Positions 1 to 5,164 of a DNA stretch of 5,261 nucleotides are shown piece by piece; position 1 is the stretch's first letter; every line of letters begins with the position of its first letter. The translations under genes and the position numbers were made by a program. The stretch spans positions 12,664 through 17,924 of the forward strand of contig DDXM01000041.1 in assembly GCA_002347485.1 (NCBI GenBank), written 5' to 3'. The notes beneath the pieces are model-generated. The model was not told the DNA's origin. It did not search any database and was given only the letters and a program-made list of their open reading frames with translations. This stretch comes from Anaerolineaceae bacterium UBA2260 (lineage in GTDB: Bacteria > Chloroflexota > Anaerolineae > Anaerolineales > Anaerolineaceae).

Positions 1-458
1 ACCGGCATTGAGGAGACTGCCCGCGCGACCGCCCAATCAAATTTCTCACGGTACTGCGCCATTTGACCCACGTCCTCTGCACGCAGGCTGAGTACCTCAA
101 CGTGAACCAGGTTCAAGCGTTCCACCAGGTAACGGCAGAATTCTGCTTTCTTTCCCACCGATTCAACCAGGGTCAATTTGAGATCCGGCAGCGCGATCTT
201 CAAGGGAATGCCCGGAAAGCCTGCGCCGGTACCCACATCCACCAACCGCTCCGGTGGAGGGTTGTTCAGTTCGCTGAGCGCGGTGAGAGAATCGAGGAAA
301 TGCTTGATACGGATGGTTTCCGGTTCGCAGATGGCAGTCAGGTTGAACTTCTCATTCCAGGCCAGCAATTCCTGTTCGTAGATCTCAAAGGCTTTCACCT
401 GGCGCGAGTTGAGATGTATACCGGTCAATTTTTGAGTTTCGTGGATGAATTTTTCCAT
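1..458 (-). CDS. rsmG: 16S rRNA (guanine-527-N7)-methyltransferase RsmG (GidB), 3' end off the window
   Basis: RsmG uses S-adenosylmethionine to methylate N7 of G527 in the 530 loop of 16S rRNA in the small subunit; its loss is known to give low-level streptomycin resistance. The gene reads leftward and 152 residues are visible before the edge. The N-terminal helical region (about 1-50) carries the family's FNLTAI stretch (38-43) and HFLDSL (53-58). The Rossmann SAM-binding glycine loop VDVGTGAGFPG follows at 73-83. The acidic strand end LVES (97-100, E99), then KK at 103-104, and the WAVARAV segment (142-148) are also typical. Family members are usually a little over 200 residues, so roughly the last quarter to third is missing. 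The ATG at 458 is the only sensible start: the protein aligns from residue 1 and there is no upstream in-frame alternative. A purine-rich AGAGGT lies only 2 bp before the ATG, which is unusually close. The gene is divergent from tRNA-Gly. Confidence 0.96.
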   Translation of the reverse strand, partial: MEKFIHETQKLTGIHLNSRQVKAFEIYEQELLAWNEKFNLTAICEPETIRIKHFLDSLTALSELNNPPPERLVDVGTGAGFPGIPLKIALPDLKLTLVESVGKKAEFCRYLVERLNLVHVEVLSLRAEDVGQMAQYREKFDWAVARAVSSMP

Positions 459-468
459 TTACCTCTAA

Positions 469-497
469 ATTATACACTTGCAGGCGCATGCTAAGAA
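469..497 (-). promoter_or_regulatory. Putative rsmG promoter with consensus -10
   Basis: Reading leftward, a perfect TATAAT lies at 474-469, with a weak TTCTTA at 497-492 as -35 and a 17-bp spacer. The start of transcription would fall near 462, only about 4 nt before the rsmG ATG at 458. The transcript would therefore be leaderless or nearly so, and the AGAGGT motif (466-461) would be cut by the transcript start. The -10 is convincing; the -35 matches only three of six consensus bases. It is packed against the divergent tRNA-Gly promoter. Confidence 0.5.
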
Positions 498-502
498 AAG
501 GG

Positions 503-531
503 TTGACGCGCTATAAAAGTTCGGGTAAAAT
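503..531 (+). promoter_or_regulatory. Sigma-70-type promoter of tRNA-Gly
   Basis: TTGACG (503-508), a 17-bp spacer, then TAAAAT (526-531). It is followed by a GC-rich discriminator (CGCCC at 532-536), the kind of sequence known from stable-RNA promoters under stringent control. Initiation would be near 538, about 16 nt before the mature tRNA 5' end, leaving a short leader for RNase P to remove. The tRNA-Cys promoter downstream has the same architecture, with TTGACC, 17 bp and TAAAAT. Confidence 0.85.
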
Positions 532-553
532 CGCCCTTGCATAACGAAAGACT

Positions 554-626
554 GCGGGCGTGGTTCAGTTGGTAGAATGTCTCCTTGCCAAGGAGAAGGT
601 CGTGGGTTCGAGTCCCATCGCCCGCT
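554..626 (+). tRNA. tRNA-Gly, anticodon GCC
   Basis: A full cloverleaf can be folded by eye over 73 nt. The acceptor stem GCGGGCG (554-560) pairs with CGCCCGC (619-625), with U73 as discriminator at 626. The D-arm includes GTTCAGTTGGTAGAAT. The anticodon stem TCTCC (580-584) pairs with GGAGA (592-596) around the loop TTGCCAA, which places anticodon GCC at 587-589. The T-arm is GTGGG (602-606), loop TTCGAGT, CCCAT (614-618). It decodes GGC and GGU. No CCA is encoded, so the tail must be added by tRNA nucleotidyltransferase. It has its own promoter upstream and an intrinsic terminator 5 nt downstream, so it appears to be a single-gene unit. Confidence 0.98.
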
Positions 627-631
627 CTAAG

Positions 632-654
632 CAGCCCCTTTGGGGCTGTTTTTT
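632..654 (+). terminator. Rho-independent terminator of tRNA-Gly
   Basis: A seven-base-pair stem CAGCCCC (632-638) and GGGGCTG (642-648) encloses the loop TTT and is followed by six T residues (649-654). It begins 5 nt after the tRNA discriminator base. An exact duplicate lies 127 bp downstream. Confidence 0.93.
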
Positions 655-662
655 GTTTGCGC

Positions 663-705
663 TGGGATGTTTTCCCATCGCCCGCTCGTTAAGCCTTTTC
701 GGGCT
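663..705 (+). repeat. Second, degenerate copy of the tRNA-Gly 3' tail
   Basis: The 14 bases TCCCATCGCCCGCT at 673-686 exactly repeat the tRNA-Gly 3' end (613-626: last T-loop base, T-stem 3' strand, acceptor 3' strand, discriminator). Immediately before it, TGGGA (663-667) can pair with TCCCA (673-677), giving a T-arm-like hairpin. The original 5' strand sequence and T-loop are gone. After it, AGCC (692-695) can pair with GGCT (702-705), which looks like a decayed version of the terminator hairpin. There is no matching acceptor 5' strand, so it cannot fold into a tRNA. Confidence 0.75.
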
Positions 706-724
706 AATTTGGTTTACTGGGCTC

Positions 725-782
725 TGGGAGGCTGCGCACTCCCATCGCCCGCTCTAAGCAGCCCCTTTGGGGCTGTTTTTTT
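725..782 (+). repeat. Third copy of the tRNA-Gly 3' tail, with intact terminator
   Basis: Bases 740-781 are identical over 42 nt to 613-654, covering the tRNA-Gly 3' end, the spacer and the whole terminator, at an offset of 127 bp. The match stops abruptly on both sides. Upstream, TGGGAG (725-730) pairs with CTCCCA (739-744) around an 8-nt loop, again giving a T-arm-like hairpin whose 5' strand does not come from the real tRNA. The rest of the tRNA body is missing, so this is not a tRNA gene. Confidence 0.85.
759..782 (+). terminator. Duplicate intrinsic terminator
   Basis: The stem CAGCCCC (759-765) and GGGGCTG (769-775) with loop TTT and seven T residues (776-782) is identical in stem and loop to the terminator directly after tRNA-Gly. 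It could act as a back-up stop for tRNA-Gly read-through. No promoter or gene lies between the two copies. Confidence 0.85.
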
Positions 783-939
783 ACTGATGTCGTTTGATTA
801 ACAACTCAAGGTCATGGGTTTTCCTATAAGAACTTCCGCTTCGCTCCTGCCCTTATCAGGGGTTCCGCTCCGCATCAACGTGTCCCCTGATTACTGAATT
901 GCGACACACGGCCTCTTACTAACGGCTGTTACTAACGGC
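783..939. other. Gene-free spacer with inverted repeat and possible tRNA remnant
   Basis: No coding region or complete RNA gene is visible. AAGGTCATGGGTT at 808-820 matches 12 of 13 bases of the tRNA-Gly variable loop and T-stem (596-608), and may be another eroded tRNA fragment. A perfect 8-bp inverted repeat ATCAGGGG (855-862) and CCCCTGAT (884-891) encloses 21 nt. No T-tract follows on either strand, so it is not a standard terminator. The related strings CTTCCGCTTCGCTCC and GTTCCGCTCCGC occur within and just before it. The total stretch between the two tRNA genes is about 350 bp. Confidence 0.5.
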
Positions 940-941
940 TT
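916..941. repeat. Two-copy 13-bp tandem repeat before the tRNA-Cys promoter
   Basis: TTACTAACGGCTG (916-928) is followed directly by TTACTAACGGCTT (929-941), a match of 12 in 13. The second copy runs into the -35 box of the tRNA-Cys promoter, so it may be a simple duplication or an upstream promoter element. Nothing in the sequence favours a specific regulator. Confidence 0.7.
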
Positions 942-968
942 GACCATCATATGACCATCTGATAAAAT
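940..968 (+). promoter_or_regulatory. Sigma-70-type promoter of tRNA-Cys
   Basis: TTGACC (940-945), a 17-bp spacer and TAAAAT (963-968) place the transcription start near 975, about 5 nt before the mature tRNA. The -10 hexamer and spacer length are the same as for tRNA-Gly. The discriminator here is not GC-rich, unlike that of tRNA-Gly. Confidence 0.82.
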
Positions 969-979
969 CAACTCCGCAA

Positions 980-1051
980 GGCGACGTGGCCAAGAGGCTA
1001 AGGCAAGGGTCTGCAAAACCCTGATCATGGGTTCAAATCCCATCGTCGCCT
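980..1051 (+). tRNA. tRNA-Cys, anticodon GCA
   Basis: This is a 72-nt cloverleaf. The acceptor GGCGACG (980-986) pairs with CGTCGCC (1044-1050), with discriminator U at 1051, the known identity base for cysteinyl-tRNA synthetase. The anticodon stem AGGGT and ACCCT flanks the loop CTGCAAA (1011-1017), giving anticodon GCA at 1013-1015. The T-arm is ATGGG (1027-1031), loop TTCAAAT, CCCAT (1039-1043). CCA is not encoded. No clear hairpin terminator follows; a T-rich run at 1086-1092 leads into the antiporter promoter, so some read-through into the antiporter is possible. Confidence 0.98.
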
Positions 1052-1090
1052 CAATTGATTTAATATGCTTCATCTCCAGTTTTAAGTTTT

Positions 1091-1119
1091 TTGCACAATG
1101 CTTCTCTCCCCTGTATAAT
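1091..1119 (+). promoter_or_regulatory. Promoter of the antiporter gene, predicted leaderless start
   Basis: TTGCAC (1091-1096), a 17-bp spacer and a perfect TATAAT (1114-1119). The usual 6-7 nt from -10 to transcription start points to 1125-1126, which is the A of the ATG at 1126 or the base before it. No Shine-Dalgarno sequence exists in the 6 bp between the -10 and the ATG. Confidence 0.8.
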
Positions 1120-1125
1120 TTTGGC

Positions 1126-2607
1126 ATGCCCGCAAATTTGGACATTGTCTTCATCATCGGTTCGATCCTGGTCCTGCTGGCCGTGATGGTCAGCAAGATC
1201 AGCGATCGGTTCGGCATCCCGTTGTTGCTTTTGTTTATTGTCCTTGGAATGCTTGCCGGGTCGGAAGGCATCGGGGGAATCTACTTCGATGACCCTGAAT
1301 TGACCCAATGGATTGCCACGATATCTCTTTCGATCATCCTCTTTTCCGGCGGGGTGGATACCCATTGGAAAAGTATCAAACCTGTTTTGAAAGAAGGCCT
1401 CGTCCTCGCCACGCTAGGCGTTGGCATCACGGCGGGCGTTCTTGGAGTTTTCGTTCATTTCATCCTTAACCTTGGCTGGTTGGAATCCTTCCTCATCGGT
1501 GCCATCGCCTCGTCGACGGACGCGGCAGCAGTATTTTCTCTGTTGAGGGCGAGAGGCGTGCACCTCAAGGGAAAACTCAAACCATTGCTTGAGCTGGAAT
1601 CCGGGAGCAATGATCCGATGGCGATCTTCCTCACGATTGGTCTCATCCAATGGATCCAGAATTCCCTGAAAAGCCCGGCTGACCTGCTCCTGCTCTTCGC
1701 GCTGCAAATGGGCGTCGGGCTTGCCATCGGTTGGCTGATGAGCCGCTTATCCCTCTTGCTCATCAACCGCCTAAAACTCGGCTACGAAGGTCTTTACCCC
1801 GTACTCGCTTTTGCGCTTGTTTTCCTGACCTTCGGATTGGCCACCCTGTTGGAAGGCAGCGGTTACCTGGCTGTGTACGTGCTGGGTTTAATGATGGGAA
1901 AAACCGAGTTTCTCCACAAACGCAGTTTGTTGCGCTTTTTCGATGGCAACGCCTGGCTCATGCAGATCGCATTGTTCATCACCCTCGGCTTGCTCGTTTT
2001 TCCCTCCCAGGTGCTCCCCATATTCTGGCCAGGATTGTTGATCTCCATCATCCTCATCATCCTCGCCCGGCCCATCGCAGTGTTTCTATCGCTCCTACCC
2101 TTTGGTTATTCGCTCCGGGAAAAAACTTTTCTCTCCTGGGTTGGGTTACGTGGAGCAGTACCCATTGTGCTCGCCACCTTCCCCCTGGTCGCCCGCATAC
2201 CCAGCGCGGGACTGATCTTTAACCTGGTTTTTTTCATCGTTATTACTTCTGTCGTTCTACAGGGCACCATGATCCCCCAGATGGCACGCTGGCTAAAGGT
2301 AAACGAAGCCTCACCTGCGTTAAAGCGCATCCCCCTGGAGATCATCGAAAACGCTGGGCTGAATGGAACTCTCCGGGAGATTAAAATTAACGAGAACTCC
2401 CCCTCGATCGGTAAAGCGATTTATGAATTGAATTTGCCGCTGGAATACCTGATCATCCTTATCGCGCGCGAGGGAGAATATCTTCAGCCAAATGGAAGCA
2501 CGGTTCTCAAGCCTGGTGATACCCTGATCAGTTTAAGTGAAAACGAGGTTTTCGATAACGCCCAAAGGATGATCAATCCCCAAAGTGACGCTGATACTAA
2601 CGATTAA
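1126..2607 (+). CDS. nhaP2: K+(Na+)/H+ antiporter, CPA1/NhaP2 (CvrA) type, with TrkA-C domain
   Basis: A 493-residue inner-membrane protein that would exchange monovalent cations for protons to manage cytoplasmic K+ or Na+ and pH. About a dozen hydrophobic segments cover residues 5-385. Characteristic blocks are GAIASSTDAAAVFSLL (125-140), ELESGSNDPMAIFLT (156-170) with the Asn162-Asp163 pair expected of CPA1 transporters, and WVGLRGAVPIVLA (338-350) with Arg342. A soluble tail from about 403 to 484 (IPLEIIENAG to FDNAQRMI) looks like a TrkA-C/RCK-C regulatory domain. E. coli CvrA is longer, with an extra C-terminal domain that is absent here. The frame stays open upstream to 1027, but that ATG lies inside tRNA-Cys; the ATG at 1126 gives the normal N-terminus. 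The K+ versus Na+ preference cannot be read from the sequence. The 3' end overlaps convergent rnhA by 11 bp. Confidence 0.94.
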   Translation: MPANLDIVFIIGSILVLLAVMVSKISDRFGIPLLLLFIVLGMLAGSEGIGGIYFDDPELTQWIATISLSIILFSGGVDTHWKSIKPVLKEGLVLATLGVGITAGVLGVFVHFILNLGWLESFLIGAIASSTDAAAVFSLLRARGVHLKGKLKPLLELESGSNDPMAIFLTIGLIQWIQNSLKSPADLLLLFALQMGVGLAIGWLMSRLSLLLINRLKLGYEGLYPVLAFALVFLTFGLATLLEGSGYLAVYVLGLMMGKTEFLHKRSLLRFFDGNAWLMQIALFITLGLLVFPSQVLPIFWPGLLISIILIILARPIAVFLSLLPFGYSLREKTFLSWVGLRGAVPIVLATFPLVARIPSAGLIFNLVFFIVITSVVLQGTMIPQMARWLKVNEASPALKRIPLEIIENAGLNGTLREIKINENSPSIGKAIYELNLPLEYLIILIAREGEYLQPNGSTVLKPGDTLISLSENEVFDNAQRMINPQSDADTND

Positions 2608-3031
2608 GGGCTTTCCTCGCAGCGCGACACAGGTAATCCACACGATGATTTTCCGCGTTCCCGGCATGCCCGCGCAGCCAATGCCAGGTAACCTTGTGCC
2701 TGCCGCTGGCAGCAAGCAATTCCTTCCACAAATCCTGGTTGGCAACCGGACCACTGGTTCCGCGCCAGTTTTTCGCCAGCCATGTTGGCATCCATTCACT
2801 GATCCCTTTTTTCAGGTATTGTGAATCGGTGAAGATCGTGACAGCCGCCGGCTCGGTGATGGTGTTCAGTGCCTGGATAGCCGCGGTCAGCTCCATGCGG
2901 TTGTTGGTGCTATGCGGTTCAGCGCCGGAAATCTCGCGGCGAGTTTTTCCATGAATGATCAACGCCGCCCATCCACCCGGCCCCGGGTTGGGATCGCACC
3001 CCCCATCCGTGTAAATGAGATATTCATCCAT
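2597..3031 (-). CDS. rnhA: Ribonuclease HI
   Basis: A 144-residue cytoplasmic endonuclease that cuts RNA in RNA-DNA hybrids (R-loops, Okazaki primers) using two metal ions. The carboxylates of type 1 RNase H are all present: Asp9 in YTDGGCDPNPGPGGW, Glu47 in NNRMELTAA, Asp69 in FTDSQYL, and Asp132 in ENHRVDYL. The catalytic His122 is in WLRGHAGN. The basic-protrusion region (about 76-92, with KNWRGT) is present as in E. coli RNase HI, and the length is close to the usual 150 or so. The ATG overlaps the stop of the upstream solute-binding gene in a TGATG junction. No clear Shine-Dalgarno is visible, so translation probably depends on coupling. The stop TAG at 2599-2597 lies inside the 3' end of the convergent antiporter gene, and no terminator hairpin separates them. 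Confidence 0.97.
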   Translation of the reverse strand: MDEYLIYTDGGCDPNPGPGGWAALIIHGKTRREISGAEPHSTNNRMELTAAIQALNTITEPAAVTIFTDSQYLKKGISEWMPTWLAKNWRGTSGPVANQDLWKELLAASGRHKVTWHWLRGHAGNAENHRVDYLCRAARKALNR

Positions 3032-4455
3032 CAGGGATAACGCTCAGCCAATTCCAAAATGAGTGCGTCCAATTCGGTCAGGAGCTGCGGGATTTGTTCG
3101 CTTGGAATGTCGGCTTTCAGCAATTGCCAGCCCGCATCCTCGAGCACCGGGATGATGACCATCCAATCGGCGTCTACCGGCTGCAATCCCAGTAAATCCC
3201 GATATTGAAGCACAGTTTTTAATTGTGGAGATTGAGCGTCCCAATCAACTAAAGCCTCAGCCTGACCGCTGAGCGGGAGCGTGCCAAAGCGGTCGAGCAA
3301 CCTCGCCTGCTGAGCGGGTTCAGAAAGCCAGCGGATGAACAACCAGGCTGCCAGGTCTTCTGCTGGTTCGTTCTGCAGCACCGCGTACGCGATACCGGCT
3401 GCGGTTATCACCTGGTCCGCGCCGCCCGGGAACGGGATCAGCGTCCATTCGTCCTGAGAGCCCGCTCTTTCCAGGTCCCCCACAAGCGCTGGAAGGTCTT
3501 GCAGCCACACAGCCACAGCCAATGCCTGGCGGTTGGCGAAGTAAGCGCGGTCATGGTCAGTCCGCCCCACCCACGCGCAGGAATCATTCTTGAGCGCTTG
3601 CAAGAAACCAAAGGCGGCTTCACCAGCTTCACCTGAGAACCTGTAACCGTCACTCGTGCGAGGGTCAACGCCAAAAGCGGTCAACCAACTCAACATCGCA
3701 ACCGGATCGGTGTTGATCAGCCAGCCGCCCAGGCCGTCATTCGTCGTGTCGTCATCTTTCAGGAAAGACGCGTTTGCCGCGCACATCTGGTTTCGAAATT
3801 CTTCATCGGTAGAAGGTGGAGCGAGAAAACCCAACTCCTCCGCCCATGTCTTGTTGTAGGCCAGGAGTAGCGCGCTCTGCTGCGCTGGGATGCCAAGACG
3901 CTCATCGTCTACCATCAATTCATCCCAAAACAGCGGTAAAAAATCTTCGATTGCATCTGCAGGAAACCCATATCCAGCGGCGTCAAGAAATGGCGCGAGA
4001 TCGACGACCAACCCTTCCCTTTCATCCACCGCGAGGATAAAACTGGCTGGAGCCGCCATCACATTAGGCGGCTGTTGATTGGCAATCCCTTCCCAGGTTT
4101 TGCTGGTCACCATCGCCGCTGAACCTGGCGCGGTCATGATGACATGGATGCCCCATTCGTTGGTCTGGTTGAACTCATCGACCATCAAGACCAGTTCATC
4201 CAGGGCATCCCCGGTCCATGGGTGGATGAATTGGATCTGCAACTCATTCAACGCCGCTGGATCAACACCCACCACCGGTACATTCGTGGCTGGTACAATT
4301 GTTGGCGTCGTTTTTGCGAATGATTTCGTCGACTGGCCTGTTTCAACCGCTGGGGTCGACGTTATACGAATCGGCGCACACGCCGAAATTGCCAGCCCCA
4401 TGACAACAAACAAGAAATACAGTATCCGAAATTTTCTCAATGTCGTTCCAATCAC
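3031..4455 (-). CDS. Extracellular solute-binding lipoprotein (family 1, ABC transporter type)
   Basis: A 474-residue exported protein expected to be lipid-anchored outside the membrane and to bind a ligand, by family habit often a sugar or oligosaccharide. The signal peptide has basic residues R7, K8 and R10, a hydrophobic core (11-22) and the lipobox ISAC with Cys26. A Thr/Pro/Val-rich linker (about 30-65) precedes the binding fold. The fold has LQIQFIHPW (72-80), RLGIPAQQSALLLAYNKTWAEELGF (186-210, the hinge-strand block typical of SBP_bac_1) and a C-terminal lobe with WLFIRWLSEPAQQ (371-383). Cys225 and Cys293 could form an extracytoplasmic disulfide. The start is GTG at 4455, supported by AAAGG (4466-4462) 6 nt upstream and by the signal peptide. 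No permease or ATPase genes are adjacent, so it is an orphan here. It lies between a NUDIX gene and rnhA. The ligand is unknown. Confidence 0.9.
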   Translation of the reverse strand: MIGTTLRKFRILYFLFVVMGLAISACAPIRITSTPAVETGQSTKSFAKTTPTIVPATNVPVVGVDPAALNELQIQFIHPWTGDALDELVLMVDEFNQTNEWGIHVIMTAPGSAAMVTSKTWEGIANQQPPNVMAAPASFILAVDEREGLVVDLAPFLDAAGYGFPADAIEDFLPLFWDELMVDDERLGIPAQQSALLLAYNKTWAEELGFLAPPSTDEEFRNQMCAANASFLKDDDTTNDGLGGWLINTDPVAMLSWLTAFGVDPRTSDGYRFSGEAGEAAFGFLQALKNDSCAWVGRTDHDRAYFANRQALAVAVWLQDLPALVGDLERAGSQDEWTLIPFPGGADQVITAAGIAYAVLQNEPAEDLAAWLFIRWLSEPAQQARLLDRFGTLPLSGQAEALVDWDAQSPQLKTVLQYRDLLGLQPVDADWMVIIPVLEDAGWQLLKADIPSEQIPQLLTELDALILELAERYP

Positions 4456-4477
4456 TAAATACCTTTATTGGTTTATG

Positions 4478-4505
4478 AGTATAACAGAGTGCGCGGGTGG
4501 ATCAA
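4478..4505 (-). promoter_or_regulatory. Possible promoter of the solute-binding protein gene
   Basis: Reading leftward, TTGATC (4505-4500), a 16-bp spacer and TATACT (4483-4478) would start transcription near 4471. That leaves a leader of about 16 nt containing the AAAGG ribosome-binding site at 4466-4462. The -35 overlaps the last codons of the NUDIX gene, so the solute-binding gene and rnhA may be transcribed both from here and by read-through from the NUDIX gene. Confidence 0.5.
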
Positions 4506-5164
4506 TCAAAATCCGCTGACACAAAATCCGCTGGCAGCTTTGCATCATGCAGATGCTCAAATATGCGTGCGATCTGCTTTGGCGTCACTCGTGAGAGTGA
4601 AAGCTCCGGGATTTCTGCCAGTGAAAAGAAAGAGGGATCAGATGTCTCAAGCGCTGATGCCATCGACTCCCATATAAGGTCGCAAAGCACGAAAATCTTG
4701 TAAGTGTGGAACAGTGTTGGAGGATGCCCGTGCATGTTGCGGTCATACAGCGCGAGTTTTTTGCGCGCTTTCACGAGCGTTCCCGCTTCTTCAAGCACTT
4801 CGCGTTCCACCGCCAGGCTTGGAGGTTCACTAACATCCACCCGACCCCCAGGCAAAGTCCACCTACCGCCATCCGCCAGTTCGCGTACCAGCAGCAATTC
4901 CTCAACTGTGAACACCACCCCGCGAATATCCAGTTTGGGGGTGGCGTAACCGCATTGGGCATCGAAAACCACTCGCCCCCTGTCAGCGTCAGCCCCGGTT
5001 CCTTCGATCATCATTTCCGTGGCGATCCAGCTTAATTCATGATAGCGCTCAATATCGAACGGGTTGCCAGTGTACTGCAATCCGCTTTGCGCAATCGCCT
5101 GGATTTTCTGTGCCAAGGTCAACCGGCGCTGATTTGAATTTTCAGATTGGTTAGGTTTTGTCAT
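4502..5164 (-). CDS. NUDIX hydrolase with N-terminal NUDIX-associated domain
   Basis: A 220-residue cytoplasmic hydrolase of a nucleoside diphosphate linked to another moiety. The exact substrate is unknown; ADP-ribose or similar nucleotide conjugates are possible. The NUDIX box is complete: Gly107, five residues, Glu113, seven residues, then REVLEEAGT at 121-129, with the metal ligands Glu122, Glu125 and Glu126. LDIRGVVF (78-85) and RWTLPGGRVD (101-110) are the usual preceding strands. Residues 16-52 (LTLAQKIQAIAQSGLQYTGN and on to ATEMM) resemble the N-terminal Nudix_N_2-type domain found in YjhB-like proteins. The C-terminus ends in LPADFVSADFD, encoded by a 15-bp near-tandem duplication. 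The ATG at 5164 is the first plausible start and has no Shine-Dalgarno; a direct-repeat array lies directly upstream. It is the first gene of the leftward cluster, with 46 bp to the next start codon. Confidence 0.92.
   Translation of the reverse strand: MTKPNQSENSNQRRLTLAQKIQAIAQSGLQYTGNPFDIERYHELSWIATEMMIEGTGADADRGRVVFDAQCGYATPKLDIRGVVFTVEELLLVRELADGGRWTLPGGRVDVSEPPSLAVEREVLEEAGTLVKARKKLALYDRNMHGHPPTLFHTYKIFVLCDLIWESMASALETSDPSFFSLAEIPELSLSRVTPKQIARIFEHLHDAKLPADFVSADFD
4507..4533. repeat. 15-bp-period duplication at the NUDIX 3' end
   Basis: CAAAATCCGCTG occurs at 4507-4518 and again at 4522-4533. The period is 15 bp, so the frame is kept and the protein tail reads ADF twice. It looks like a recent slippage event that added five residues to a disordered C-terminus. 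Confidence 0.75.

Noticed and set aside
63..494. A 143-codon rightward frame opposite rsmG
   Set aside because: The opposite strand encodes clear RsmG motifs, and this frame covers the rsmG promoter and start.
560..757. A 65-codon rightward reading frame over tRNA-Gly and its repeats
   Set aside because: It starts inside the tRNA acceptor stem and crosses a strong terminator. Its coding look comes from the repeated tRNA tail.
554..782. Integrated mobile element bounded by tRNA-Gly att sites
   Set aside because: The segments between repeats are only about 50 bp, and no integrase or cargo is present. At most these are scars, so I report the repeats only.
855..891. Intrinsic terminator at the inverted repeat
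   Set aside because: The loop is 21 nt and no T-tract follows on either strand.
1027..1125. Upstream extension of the antiporter frame to an ATG at 1027
   Set aside because: That ATG lies in the T-arm of tRNA-Cys, and the added 33 residues do not resemble the family. The promoter lies between the two ATGs.
1731..2222. A 163-codon rightward frame inside the antiporter gene
   Set aside because: It is the out-of-frame shadow of transmembrane codons and has an Arg/Pro/His-rich composition with no domain.
4079..4519. A 146-codon rightward reading frame opposite the solute-binding protein
   Set aside because: It is antisense to a well-supported lipoprotein signal peptide and N-lobe, and no ribosome-binding site or family resemblance is visible.
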